DNA from: Prevotella sp.
Lineage (GTDB): Bacteria; Bacteroidota; Bacteroidia; Bacteroidales; Bacteroidaceae
Assembly: GCA_022486815.1 (NCBI GenBank)
Contig: JAKVJW010000006.1
Coordinates: 1 to 64,000, forward strand
Direction of reading: 5' to 3'
DNA: 64,000 nucleotides
Below the pieces are notes generated by a model. The model was given only the letters and a program-made list of their open reading frames with translations. It was not told where the DNA came from and made no database searches. The stretch's first letter is position 1. Every line of letters starts with the position of its first letter. Position numbers and translations under genes: made by a program. Positions 35,039 through 43,810 of this stretch are shown in pieces.

Positions 35039-36013
35039 GTGAAGAAAGTGCATAGTAGAGAAGAAAAGTTAGAGGCTTTCGGACGGTTGCTTGATGTACA
35101 GCATCGTCTGCGCAAGGAGTGTCCGTGGGATCGTAAGCAGACTTTTGAGAGTCTCCGGCCTAACACGATAGAAGAGGTATTTGAACTTTGTGATGCGGTG
35201 ATGAAGAAAGATTACCATAATATCATGAAGGAACTTGGTGATGTCATGGAACATATCATCTTCTATTGTCTGATGGGAGATGAAGATGAGGAGTTTGACA
35301 TAGCTGATGTCTGCAACCAGGAGGCTGACAAGCTGATGTTCCGTCATCCCTTTATCAACTGGCTGAAAGATACTTCAACTTCTTCGAAGGCCTGTCCGGG
35401 ATGGCGCGTAAGTAATCCTATGCTTAAAATCAATAAGCAAGGGCAGGTTGTCTATCGGGAGGATACCGAACGGTTGTCAGAGCGGAAATCTTCATTAGTC
35501 AGTACGGAAGATACTCAGAAATCCCAGTCGAATACCGATAGAATCCAACCTTCAACAGCGAAAGAGGTAGAATCTACCTGGGAGCAAATCAAGCAGAAAG
35601 AAAAAGATGGTAACAAAACGGTCTTAGGAGGTGTGCCGGACGCCTTACCTTCTCTTATCAAGGCGTATCGGATTCAGGATAAAGCCAGAAATGTAGGGTT
35701 TGACTGGAAAGAGAAAGAAGATGTGTGGGATAAGGTTAGAGAAGAATTAGGAGAACTGGAGGTTGAGTTTCGAAGAGAGGATCATAACCGGTCAACAAGA
35801 GAGTTGGGCGATTTCCTGTTTTCAGTCATCAATGCAGCAAGACTTTATCACCTTAATCCTGATAATGCATTGGAGCATACTAATCAGAAATTTATCAGAC
35901 GTTTCAATTACGTAGAGAAAAATATAGAAAAAGCTGGTAAGTCATTCAAGGATGTTACCTTAGAAGATATGGACAAACTTTGGAATGAAGCTAAAAAAGA
36001 GGAAAGATTATGA
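35039..36013 (+). CDS. mazG: Nucleoside triphosphate pyrophosphohydrolase MazG, with long interdomain insert
   Basis: The first MazG domain (about 10-107) has 'LRKECPWDRKQTFESLRPNTIEEVFELCDAV' and 'KELGDVMEHIIFYC' (EExxE and ExxD metal sites). The second begins at 'WEQIKQKEKDGNKTVLGGVPDALPSLIKAYRIQDKARNVGFDW'. Between them lie about 65 extra polar residues (about 108-175), making 324 aa against about 260 in most family members. The family hydrolyses dNTPs/NTPs to monophosphate plus pyrophosphate. The start is GTG at 35039. The stop overlaps the next gene by 4 nt (ATGA). Confidence 0.93.
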   Translation: MKKVHSREEKLEAFGRLLDVQHRLRKECPWDRKQTFESLRPNTIEEVFELCDAVMKKDYHNIMKELGDVMEHIIFYCLMGDEDEEFDIADVCNQEADKLMFRHPFINWLKDTSTSSKACPGWRVSNPMLKINKQGQVVYREDTERLSERKSSLVSTEDTQKSQSNTDRIQPSTAKEVESTWEQIKQKEKDGNKTVLGGVPDALPSLIKAYRIQDKARNVGFDWKEKEDVWDKVREELGELEVEFRREDHNRSTRELGDFLFSVINAARLYHLNPDNALEHTNQKFIRRFNYVEKNIEKAGKSFKDVTLEDMDKLWNEAKKEERL

Positions 36014-36570
36014 AGAAAAGCATTCTTTTTATAAGTATTGTTCTTGTGGGTGCTTTTGCATTTACAGGTTGCAAAAATAATAAACGTGCACATTCTGTGA
36101 AGTCGTCAAATGATTCCGCGGCCGTCTGTGGTACAGATTCTACAGTATATGGAGTTTGTGGAGATGGAACGGCTATGCATACGCTTGAACTTTTTACCGA
36201 TGCAGGGGATACGGTCAATTATCTTATTGATGACGAAGACACACAATCCGTTGTCAAGGGAGGACTTTTTGTAGGCGATCGTATGGCTGTGATAGGACAT
36301 AAAGGTGATGGGGAATGTATAGCGACAAATGTTATCAATCTTACTGCTTTGATGGGAAAGTGGACCAGCATTGACAAAAACTTTGAAATTCAGGAGGGTG
36401 GAACGGTGATCAATTATGTCAAAGCTGAGACTCATCCCTGGACATCGTGGAAAATCTGTAATGGGAAATTGGTCTTGAATAGAGATACATTCCTGGTAAA
36501 TAATTTAGGAGCAGACAGCCTTTATTTAGAGAATAAGGATGGTATCTTTGCTTTCAAACGTAAAAAATAG
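36010..36570 (+). CDS. Lipocalin-like lipoprotein
   Basis: A lipoprotein signal ends at 'AFTGCKNNK' (Cys about 21). The mature chain contains a short N-terminal beta region and a C-terminal 'LMGKWTSIDKNFEIQEGGTVINYVKAETHPWTSWKICNGKLVLN', resembling the lipocalin-like domain common in Bacteroidota lipoproteins. Ligand unknown. It overlaps mazG by 4 nt and precedes rnz by 4 nt, so the three are very probably one transcript. Confidence 0.78.
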   Translation: MKKSILFISIVLVGAFAFTGCKNNKRAHSVKSSNDSAAVCGTDSTVYGVCGDGTAMHTLELFTDAGDTVNYLIDDEDTQSVVKGGLFVGDRMAVIGHKGDGECIATNVINLTALMGKWTSIDKNFEIQEGGTVINYVKAETHPWTSWKICNGKLVLNRDTFLVNNLGADSLYLENKDGIFAFKRKK

Positions 36571-36574
36571 CAGA

Positions 36575-37498
36575 GTGGAACCTTTTAAAGTACATATAAT
36601 GGGATGTGGTTCGGCCATGCCCACCCTGAGGCACCATCCTTCTTCTCAGATTATAGAGATTCGTGGGAAGCTCTTTATGGTAGATTGTGGTGAGGGAACG
36701 CAAATCCAACTCCGTCGTTACAAAATCCGTTTTCCTAAAATCTCTGCGGTATTTATCTCCCATCTCCATGGGGACCATTGCTTCGGTCTGTTGGGAATGA
36801 TGAGTACTTTTGGAATGGTAGGAAGGACTGCTCCGTTGCATGTCTATGCACCAGCAGATTATGAATCGATGCTGACAAAAGAAATTGATTTCTTTTGTCA
36901 AAGGCTGGAATTTCAGATAGAATTTCATCCTATAGATACAACTTGCAGGAAGGTCATATATGAAGATCGGAGCCTGACGGTTGAGACCATTCCCTTGGAA
37001 CATCGCATACCCTGTTGCGGCTATCTTTTCAAAGAAAAGCCCACTCTTCCTCATATCTGCAGAGATATTATAGATTGTTATAATGTTCCGGTATCCCAGA
37101 TTAATAATATTAAGTTGGGTGCAGACTGGACTACAGAAGACGGGGAAGTGATTCCTAACAATCGTTTTGTGGTGCCTTCTGATCCACCACGTTCCTATGC
37201 TTATTGCAGTGATACCAGATATATGTCCGATTTGTATAAGATGGTCAAAGGTGTCAATTTGCTATATCACGAGTCGACATATATTGAGGTTGATGCAGAA
37301 AGAGCCAGAATGTTTTATCACAGTACAGCACGACAAGCTGCTCAGGTGGCGAAGGCTTCAGGAGTAGGAAAACTGTTACTGGGACATTATAGTGCACGCT
37401 ATGATGACGAAAAGATTATGCTCAGTGAGGCAAAGAAAGTATTTCCCAACAGTTATCTGACCCACGAGGGGGATACCTTCGATGTTAATAATCTTTAA
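36575..37498 (+). CDS. rnz: Ribonuclease Z (tRNA 3'-endonuclease)
   Basis: The metallo-beta-lactamase motif 'FISHLHGDHCFGLLG' supplies the zinc ligands. 'KVHIMGCGSAMPTLRHHPSSQIIEIRGKLFMVDCGEGTQIQLRRYKI' is the RNase Z N-terminus, and 'LYHESTY' and 'LLLGHYSARYDD' complete the active site. It trims tRNA 3' trailers, which fits the CCA-less tRNA genes in this window. I prefer the GTG at 36575 ('VEPFKVHIMG'), as family members start at this point. The track ATG at 36539 overlaps the lipoprotein gene. Confidence 0.94.
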   Translation: MEPFKVHIMGCGSAMPTLRHHPSSQIIEIRGKLFMVDCGEGTQIQLRRYKIRFPKISAVFISHLHGDHCFGLLGMMSTFGMVGRTAPLHVYAPADYESMLTKEIDFFCQRLEFQIEFHPIDTTCRKVIYEDRSLTVETIPLEHRIPCCGYLFKEKPTLPHICRDIIDCYNVPVSQINNIKLGADWTTEDGEVIPNNRFVVPSDPPRSYAYCSDTRYMSDLYKMVKGVNLLYHESTYIEVDAERARMFYHSTARQAAQVAKASGVGKLLLGHYSARYDDEKIMLSEAKKVFPNSYLTHEGDTFDVNNL

Positions 37499-37537
37499 TA
37501 TTTCAAGGTCCTTTCTCGATGGAATGTTGTGTTTTTC

Positions 37538-37545
37538 TATATTTG
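37538..37545 (+). promoter_or_regulatory. -7 box for the L,D-transpeptidase/sigma operon
   Basis: TATATTTG matches TAnnTTTG; TTTC at 37512-37515 may be the -33 box with a long 22-nt spacer. The leader to the TTG start at 37681 would be about 130 nt. Confidence 0.45.
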
Positions 37546-37680
37546 CATAGAATTATAATCGAAGCGAATCTCGGATAATTAAATATAGAGAGTATTTATC
37601 ATCTTAGTCTTGTCAGGCAGGTGCTATACTTAAAATAGGAAAGAGAGTATTCGCAGGGTTGTTATTAGTCCATATTTGTT

Positions 37681-39273
37681 TTGAAGTTTTTTAAGTTTCT
37701 GGTACCATTACTATGTTTGTTTTGTTGCTTGTCTGCATGTGAGAATAAAGTAGCAAATTCTAACACACGAATATCCTTAGATTCGTTCGAGGGGTTAAAG
37801 TCTGATCATTTCGCTTTGAATTCTTTTCGTATTAGAGCTGAGATTGACAGTTGTATGGCTAAAGATAAAGATTCTTTGACTACGGATTATTGGGTCCGGC
37901 GTTATTATCTTAATAAAAATGCTTTTATTTGGATTGATCGTCACGGACTTGATGCTCGAGCTGATACACTTCTATCCTGGTTAAGAGGAGTCAAGGAGAT
38001 AGGATTCTCACTCCGCAAGTTTCGTGTCAGGCAAATAGAACGTGACTTAGCGAGAGTGCGTCTTCTGCGCTTTGACAGCATCAATAACATCAATGTTGTC
38101 ATGGGCCGGTTGGAATATGATCTTACAAAAGGGTATTTCCGGTATGCAGTCGGGCAACGGTTTGGATTTATGAATCCGAAGTATGTGTTAAACCGTTTGG
38201 ATCCTATAGATACAACATTGTCAGATGATCCCTCTAAGATAAAATACTATCAACTCTTTGATATTCCAATGGAGCATGCTTCTAAGCGATTCTATGCTTT
38301 GGCTCTCCGTAAGGTGGCCCGGGATAGCGTGACTGAGTTCCTGCGAGAGATCCAACCGGCGAACCCGTTTTATAAGAAATTGCTTCATCTTTTGGGGCAA
38401 GTACGAAGAAAACGAGAGAGGAACCTGATACTTTGCAATATGGAAAGATGCCGATGGCGACTGCGGGATGATCCTCAACGACATCAGAAGTATATTGTTG
38501 TTAATATTCCATCATTCAAGCTTGATGCAGTAGATGGATCTTCTGATTTGACCATGCGCGTGGGGTGCGGAACGAGTGAGACAAAAACACCACTACTGAC
38601 GAGTTCCATCTATCGGATGGATATCAATCCCCAGTGGATTATCCCGAAGAGTATTATTAAGAAAAATGTGGCTCGGCATGCCGGTCAATATGCTTATTTT
38701 GAAAAGAAGCGATTTTTTATTGAGAAAGGAAATCAAGGTGAGTGTGTTGATCCTCGTCTTGTCAGCAAAGATATGTTGTTGAGCCCTGATTATAGTGTAA
38801 TCCAAGAGGGAGGAAAAGGAAACTCCTTGGGCAGAATTATTTTCCGATTCAGAAATAATTTTTCAATCTATCTTCATGATACCTCTTCTAAAGACTTCTT
38901 TTCCAAGGAGGATCGGGGCGTGAGTCATGGTTGTATCCGAGTACAGAAACCATTCGATCTGGCAGTCTTTCTTCTAGACAAAAAAGATTCTCATAAGATC
39001 GAGCAGATCAGCTATTCGATGTCTGCAGACGTATCTTCACTCCAGCATCATTTTGATGACCAGTCTGTTACAGACCAAAATGAGGAAAGGAATAAAAGAG
39101 AAAATTCTCTGGATCATAAACTGTATGTTCATTCAGTGAAAGTGAAGCCAGCTGTTCCTCTTTATATAATTTACTATACACTTTATCCTGCGAGAGATGG
39201 GCAGTTGGTTCGATATAATGATATTTACGGTTATGATGATGTGATTCTACGTTTCTTAAAAAACTATCAGTGA
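37681..39273 (+). CDS. L,D-transpeptidase (YkuD) lipoprotein
   Basis: A lipoprotein signal ends 'LFCCLSACENK' (Cys about 20). An N-terminal scaffold region (about 50-250) is followed by a YkuD domain with the catalytic 'DRGVSHGCIRVQKP' (His416, Cys418). This is the LdtD/WcfD-like layout that makes 3-3 peptidoglycan cross-links. The start is TTG at 37681. An upstream in-frame TAG (37666-37668) excludes a longer protein, and the first in-frame ATG comes after the signal peptide. The stop overlaps the ECF sigma gene by 4 nt. Confidence 0.88.
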   Translation: MKFFKFLVPLLCLFCCLSACENKVANSNTRISLDSFEGLKSDHFALNSFRIRAEIDSCMAKDKDSLTTDYWVRRYYLNKNAFIWIDRHGLDARADTLLSWLRGVKEIGFSLRKFRVRQIERDLARVRLLRFDSINNINVVMGRLEYDLTKGYFRYAVGQRFGFMNPKYVLNRLDPIDTTLSDDPSKIKYYQLFDIPMEHASKRFYALALRKVARDSVTEFLREIQPANPFYKKLLHLLGQVRRKRERNLILCNMERCRWRLRDDPQRHQKYIVVNIPSFKLDAVDGSSDLTMRVGCGTSETKTPLLTSSIYRMDINPQWIIPKSIIKKNVARHAGQYAYFEKKRFFIEKGNQGECVDPRLVSKDMLLSPDYSVIQEGGKGNSLGRIIFRFRNNFSIYLHDTSSKDFFSKEDRGVSHGCIRVQKPFDLAVFLLDKKDSHKIEQISYSMSADVSSLQHHFDDQSVTDQNEERNKRENSLDHKLYVHSVKVKPAVPLYIIYYTLYPARDGQLVRYNDIYGYDDVILRFLKNYQ

Positions 39274-39815
39274 ATAAAAACGATGCAGAAATTTTAGGTT
39301 TACTTGGATCTCCTGCTACATATAGGAAAGGATTTGAGCGACTTATAAAGGTGTACAGTGGACCATTGTACTGGAAGATTCGTCGCATCGTCTTGATTCA
39401 CGAAGATGCGGATGATGTCCTTCAGAATACCTTTCTTAAGATCTGGTCAAAGTGGTCACAATTTCAGGGTAAGTCCAATCTCTCTACATGGATTTATAGA
39501 ATAGCCATCAATGAAGCTATCGATTATCTGCGTCGCAAAAAGAATTTAATAGAAATAAGTCCTGATGATGACCTGAGTGTAGCTAATCATCTTTTAGCGG
39601 ATGACTACTTTGATGGTGATGAAGCAGAAGCATTGCTCCAGGAAGCTATTGCTCGTTTGCCCGAAGTGCAGCGTACAGTATTCAACCTTCGGTATTATAA
39701 TGATATGAAATATTCTGAGATAAGTCAAATATTAAATACTTCAGAAGGTTCTCTTAAAGCAAGTTATCATTTAGCGGTGCAAAAGATTACAAAATTTTTG
39801 AAGATAAATGATTAA
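39270..39815 (+). CDS. ECF-type RNA polymerase sigma factor
   Basis: Region 2 is visible as 'YSGPLYWKIRRIVLIHEDADDVLQNTFLKIWSKWSQFQGKSNLSTWIYRIAINEAIDYLRRKK'. Region 4 is 'LPEVQRTVFNLRYYNDMKYSEISQILNTSEGSLKASYHLAVQKI', a helix-turn-helix that reads -35-type DNA. The start is GTG, overlapping the stop of the transpeptidase gene, so expression is coupled. The two downstream genes look like its membrane regulator and a periplasmic partner. An envelope-stress role is inferred from these neighbours. Confidence 0.93.
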   Translation: MNKNDAEILGLLGSPATYRKGFERLIKVYSGPLYWKIRRIVLIHEDADDVLQNTFLKIWSKWSQFQGKSNLSTWIYRIAINEAIDYLRRKKNLIEISPDDDLSVANHLLADDYFDGDEAEALLQEAIARLPEVQRTVFNLRYYNDMKYSEISQILNTSEGSLKASYHLAVQKITKFLKIND

Positions 39816-39863
39816 ACTTTTTATTTTCATACGCGTCTAATTCATTAGGAAAGGAATACGAAT

Positions 39864-40244
39864 ATGAATAACAATGAATCATCTATTAAGAGGCAGTATG
39901 GCAAGCAGCAGCCTTTTAAGGTACCTGAGGGATATTTTGATGATTTCTCCAAGCGTCTTATGGCTCAGTTGCCAGCTCAGAAACAAAACATTTCCGTGTC
40001 CTATCCTTGTCTTTCAAGGGTACGGTTAGTGTTTAAATACCAAATATGGCGTATCAGCCTTATTGCTGCAAGTGTAGTTGCAGTCTTCTTTTCTTTGAAT
40101 TTTATCTTTTTCAAGAAAGATATACAACCGGATCAGACTGCACAAAAAACTGTTCAAAAGATTACAGTTGATCAGGCTGCTGATTATGCAATGATGGATA
40201 ATGAAGATATTTATGCGGATCTTGTAGATAATAATACTCATTAG
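39864..40244 (+). CDS. Single-pass membrane protein, putative anti-sigma factor
   Basis: The 126-aa protein begins with 'FKVPEGYFDDFSKRLMAQLP', a motif common in small Bacteroidota proteins encoded after ECF sigma genes. It has one membrane helix (about 63-83, 'ISLIAASVVAVFFSLNFIFF') and an acidic periplasmic tail. It is not a classical zinc-binding anti-sigma (no HxxxCxxC). The assignment rests on position, 48 bp after the sigma gene, and on topology. Confidence 0.6.
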   Translation: MNNNESSIKRQYGKQQPFKVPEGYFDDFSKRLMAQLPAQKQNISVSYPCLSRVRLVFKYQIWRISLIAASVVAVFFSLNFIFFKKDIQPDQTAQKTVQKITVDQAADYAMMDNEDIYADLVDNNTH

Positions 40245-40247
40245 TCA

Positions 40248-40679
40248 ATGAAAAGAATATTATTTTTATTTTTTATATTTGTGATAGGTGGATTGGTTCC
40301 TGTTTTTGGTCATGATGGCTTTAATCCTGAACGCTGGCAGGCGGAGATGGAACAATATATTGTAGCCAAAGCGGGTTTAACACCTTTGGAAGCATCTGAA
40401 TTCTTCCCTGTTTACAGGGAATGGAAAGAGAAGGAGAGGGGATATTTTGACCAACTCCGGTTTTATCGTCATATTAATGTCAATGATCCTCATGTTTGTG
40501 CAGAAGCTATATATAAGCGCGATGAGATTGATTTGAATATCAAGAAGTTACAACAGATCTATCATAAAAAATTCCTGAAAATCCTTCCTGCAACAAAGGT
40601 GTATCAAATTATTCGTGCTGAAGATGAATTTCATCGTCAATCTTTCAGAAAATTTATCTTTCAAGGTGGCGATAAATAA
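40248..40679 (+). CDS. CpxP/Spy-like periplasmic protein
   Basis: A signal peptide (1-22, 'VPVFGHDGF') precedes a mostly helical, charged domain: 'WQAEMEQYIVAKAGLTPLEASEFFPVYREWKEKERGYFDQL...'. The segment 'KAGLTPLEASEFFPVYREW' resembles the LTxxQ-type helix of CpxP/Spy proteins found with ECF sigma factors in Bacteroidota. A stress-sensing or chaperone role is plausible. It ends 4 bp before the dispersed repeat. Confidence 0.65.
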   Translation: MKRILFLFFIFVIGGLVPVFGHDGFNPERWQAEMEQYIVAKAGLTPLEASEFFPVYREWKEKERGYFDQLRFYRHINVNDPHVCAEAIYKRDEIDLNIKKLQQIYHKKFLKILPATKVYQIIRAEDEFHRQSFRKFIFQGGDK

Positions 40680-40683
40680 TTAA

Positions 40684-41029
40684 CCCGTTGACGGAATTAA
40701 TTTAGTGCTAACCTCATTACCGCAGTTTGGAAACCTCATTACCGTAGTTTGGAAACCTCATTACCACAGCTTGGAAACCTCATTACCACAGCTTGGAAAC
40801 CTCATTACCACAGCTTGGAAACCTCATTACCACAGCTTGGAAACCTCATTACCACAGCTTGGAAACCTCATTACCGCAGCTTGGAAACCTCATTACCACA
40901 GCTTGGAAACCTTATTACCACAGCTTGGTAATTACGGATTATGTATGGTTTAAAGGCTGAATGGTATAAGTCGCTTAAAATCAGATATATGTACAATTAG
41001 TTAGATCTGTTTTTCCTTCATGTTTAATT
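40684..41029. repeat. Dispersed intergenic repeat, copy 2, carrying a 22-bp tandem array
   Basis: The left end CCCGTTGACGGAATTAATTTAGTGCTA (40684-40710) matches 23 of 27 positions of the element at 19366 and 21 of 27 of that at 57254. The right end (40927-41029) shares ordered blocks with 57341-57446: GGTAATT-CG-ATTATGT, AAAAT-AGATATAT and TTCATGTTTAATT, at nearly equal overall length (103 vs 106 nt). The core is the tandem array described separately. Confidence 0.7.
40712..40931. repeat. Tandem array of ten 22-bp units
   Basis: Ten direct copies of CCTCATTACCACAGCTTGGAAA lie head to tail. Units 1, 2 and 8 carry point changes and unit 10 ends in TAA. There are no spacers, so this is not CRISPR. 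Each unit has an inverted CCA/TGG pair. 22 nt is not a multiple of 3, which makes open frames appear in several phases (the track ORFs at 40705 and 40749). Confidence 0.95.
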
Positions 41030-41082
41030 TAGTTCATTGCATGTTACTGGGTAAAAAACTTTTCAGTATTGATTGTTTTTTG

Positions 41083-41090
41083 TAACTTTG
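41083..41090 (+). promoter_or_regulatory. Isolated -7 promoter box downstream of the repeat
   Basis: TAACTTTG matches TAnnTTTG, with a T-run at 41060-41063 as a poor -33 box. A second box, TATCTTTG, occurs at 41264-41271. One of them may drive the TonB receptor operon; no long gene lies in 41091-41487. The stretch contains short broken frames such as 'MTEEEIGMLKNCYSIVSG*' only. Confidence 0.4.
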
Positions 41091-41487
41091 CCATTTTGTA
41101 TCTAAAAATCAATGGGTTCAGTATATCGGGGTTACCATAGCGAATGACAGAAGAGGAGATAGGGATGCTTAAAAACTGCTATTCTATCGTGTCTGGATAA
41201 CGTGTTTATAGATACGTCAATGGGGTTTATTGCTTTATAGTTACAAAAAACAATGTAAATGTTTATCTTTGTTAAAAATAATTTGAATAGATAGGGGTAT
41301 TTCAGGATTTCTTTGTTTTTATATATGAATAGTGAGTACATGCATCTTGAAGTGATTTGATTTAACCATGGCATATATTACTATGGCGGCGTGTAATCAA
41401 GGTGATAATCATTTTTACGGCCTCTTGTCTGTGAAGTGAATGAAGGCTAAACTTTTACGGTTGATTTTGGACAATTAAATTTTTAAA

Positions 41488-41656
41488 ATGAGAAAGTTGT
41501 TTTTTTGTATATTCCTTTTGTGCTGTGATTTATTTGTAAATGCACAAGGTAAGAAGTGTGGTGTTAATAGTAGCAATCAATTTAAGCAAACCTTCTGGTG
41601 ATATAGATGTCCAAGATGTCAAAAGGTTTTATCAAACATTAATGATTAAAGTATAG
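41488..41656 (+). pseudogene. Frameshifted remnant of a small secreted protein
   Basis: ATG 41488 opens 'MRKLFFCIFLLCCDLFVNAQGKK', a good signal peptide, and the frame stops at 41601. Shifting frame near 41557 gives 'VVLIVAINLSKPSGDIDVQDVKRFYQTLMIKV', which ends with TAG immediately before the ATG of the TonB receptor gene. This abutting stop/start suggests the intact ancestor was the first gene of that operon. The 'VLIVAIN...DVKRFYQTL' part is vaguely caspase-like, but that is a guess. Confidence 0.4.
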
Positions 41657-43810
41657 ATGAACGTAAAAAGATTGGTATTAGTATCTTATTGTATGTTACT
41701 AGTAGGTATCATGCCTAAGTTATATGCCCAAAAACAAAAAGAAAAGTTAGGGGTAGATTCTATTAGTAAGGTAAAAATCAAAAAGGATAAAAAGTATGCT
41801 AAAGAAGTACATATTTCTGAAGTCGTAGTTTCGTCGAAGAAAAAAAATGACAATGTTACCAGTACCGTTGTCGGATTGCAGAGCCTTACGGGAGATGAGA
41901 TCAATAAGGTCCCGGCACTGATGGGTGAAGTAGATGTGGTGAAAGCCATACAATTATTGCCTGGAGTGCAGGTGCCGTCTGAAGGGAGTTGTGGATTCAA
42001 TGTTCGTGGTGGTACGATAGACCAGAATCTGATCCTTCTCGATAATGTGAATATTTATAATGCATCTCACATGTTTGGTTTCTTTTCTGTGTTCAATAAT
42101 GATGCGGTTCAAAGTGCTGACTTGTATAAAGGAGATCTGCCTATAAAATATGGAGGGAGACTATCGTCATTGTTAGATGTTAAACTAAAAGATGATTCTC
42201 CGGAAAAGGTAACAGGGAAAGGAGGTATAGGCCTGATCTCAAGCAGAATCACTGTTGAAGGACCTTTAGGGGGGAAAACTTCGTGGCTTGTCAGTGCCAG
42301 ACGTAGTTATGCAGACCTGTTTCTTAGGATGTCGTCTGATCCGGATAAGAAGAATGAATATCTTTATTTTTATGATATTGATGCGAAAATGTCACATCGT
42401 TTTTCTTTAAGGGATAAGTTTTATCTGAATATTTATAATGGTTATGACAGGTTTATTTCTCCATTTGGGAAGATCGGTTATGGCAACTCTTTGATTTCGG
42501 GTTGTTGGAATCATATCTTTTCTGATCATCTGTTTTCGAAATTATCACTGAATTACAGTCGGTATAAGTATGATCTGGAATGGACTGTTACCGGAGCAAA
42601 GGTAGACTGGATGTCGGATATTCAGGATATGGAGTTACGCTGGGATTTCAGTCATGTTCTTTCTGATAAGATAAAGATGACTTATGGGATCTCTTCTGTT
42701 TTTCATTCGTTCAATCCCGCATATATCACGCGTCCGGGATATCCGGATTTCAGAATGCAGCGCTCTTACGCCCTTGAGCATAATTTGTATATAGGATTGG
42801 AACAAATGATCAACCAGCATCTCTCACTCAAATATGGTGCACGTCTGACGGCTTTCCGGAATATAGGGAAAGGCCTGGTTTATGACTATGATCAGAACTA
42901 TCAGGCAGTCGGATCTCATGAGTATAAGAGTGGAAAGATATACCATACTTATATACGTCCTGAGTTTAGGGCCAGTGCTGTATATCTGTTAGATGAGAAA
43001 TCTTCATTGAAAGCATGTTTCTCTCATAATGTACAGTTCTTGCAAATGGCAAATAATTCAGATTCGGGTTCACCTTTTGATTTATGGTTCCCTGCCAGTC
43101 CGAATATCAAACCGCAAGAGGCAAATCTTTATTCTTTTGGTTATTTCAGGAATTTTCATCATAATGCTATAGAAACTTCTGCAGAAGTGTATTATAAAAA
43201 GATGAGAAATGTAATTGATTTTAAGGATAATGCCCAATTACTCTTCAATGAAAAACTTGATGGTGAGGTTCGCACAGGGACTGGAAAATCGTATGGAATA
43301 GAACTGATGGTGAAGAAGAATACAGGGCGTCTGACCGGTTTCGTGAATTATACTCTGGCACGTACAGAGCGGACCATTCCCGGAATTAATAATGGAGAGA
43401 CCTATCTGGCTCCTTCAGACAAAACACATAGCGTGAATATTCTTGCTTCATACCAGTTGAATAAAAAATGGGATTTTTCTGCTGAATGGGTTTTTTCAAC
43501 AGGAACACCAGTGACATACCCTACAGGACGTTTTGAAATTAATGGTGAGTATTATCCGATATATTCCGGGCGTAGCAGAGAGCGGAAGAAACCATACCAC
43601 CGTCTGGATGTTTCTGCTACATACCATCCACACTCTGAATCTAAGAAGTGGAATCATGGAGAATGGGTCTTTTCTATATACAACATCTATTGGCACAAGA
43701 ACCCATGGATGACATATTATGATCAAAACACAAATGACGGATTTCCTCATGCTAAGATGATTTATCTTTTCGGGGCTGTTCCTTCAGTTACATATAATTT
43801 TAAGTTCTAA
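41657..43810 (+). CDS. TonB-dependent outer-membrane receptor
   Basis: A signal peptide (1-24, 'PKLYAQ') is followed by a basic linker, a plug domain ('VVVGLQ/GDEINKVPALMGEVDVVKAIQLLPGVQ', 'GFNVRGGTIDQNLILLDNVNIYN') and a barrel ending in an aromatic residue ('PSVTYNFKF'). The usual N-terminal carboxypeptidase-regulatory-like domain is absent, so it is shorter (717 aa) than many relatives. It pairs directly with a DUF4249 lipoprotein, with no bases between the stop and the next ATG. This arrangement is found in Bacteroidota uptake or export systems of unknown substrate. Confidence 0.9.
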   Translation: MNVKRLVLVSYCMLLVGIMPKLYAQKQKEKLGVDSISKVKIKKDKKYAKEVHISEVVVSSKKKNDNVTSTVVGLQSLTGDEINKVPALMGEVDVVKAIQLLPGVQVPSEGSCGFNVRGGTIDQNLILLDNVNIYNASHMFGFFSVFNNDAVQSADLYKGDLPIKYGGRLSSLLDVKLKDDSPEKVTGKGGIGLISSRITVEGPLGGKTSWLVSARRSYADLFLRMSSDPDKKNEYLYFYDIDAKMSHRFSLRDKFYLNIYNGYDRFISPFGKIGYGNSLISGCWNHIFSDHLFSKLSLNYSRYKYDLEWTVTGAKVDWMSDIQDMELRWDFSHVLSDKIKMTYGISSVFHSFNPAYITRPGYPDFRMQRSYALEHNLYIGLEQMINQHLSLKYGARLTAFRNIGKGLVYDYDQNYQAVGSHEYKSGKIYHTYIRPEFRASAVYLLDEKSSLKACFSHNVQFLQMANNSDSGSPFDLWFPASPNIKPQEANLYSFGYFRNFHHNAIETSAEVYYKKMRNVIDFKDNAQLLFNEKLDGEVRTGTGKSYGIELMVKKNTGRLTGFVNYTLARTERTIPGINNGETYLAPSDKTHSVNILASYQLNKKWDFSAEWVFSTGTPVTYPTGRFEINGEYYPIYSGRSRERKKPYHRLDVSATYHPHSESKKWNHGEWVFSIYNIYWHKNPWMTYYDQNTNDGFPHAKMIYLFGAVPSVTYNFKF

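Noticed and set aside
40712-40931. CRISPR array
   Set aside because: Repeats are head to tail without spacers and no cas genes are present.
40705-40953. ORFs of repeating 'SLPQLGNLITTAWKPHYH'
   Set aside because: They only reflect the 22-bp tandem array, which lacks stops in several frames; no start signal or gene context.
41132-41374. Minus-strand 80-aa ORF in the repeat-TonB gap
   Set aside because: AT-rich chance frame with Asn/Ile/Tyr bias and no neighbours on that strand.
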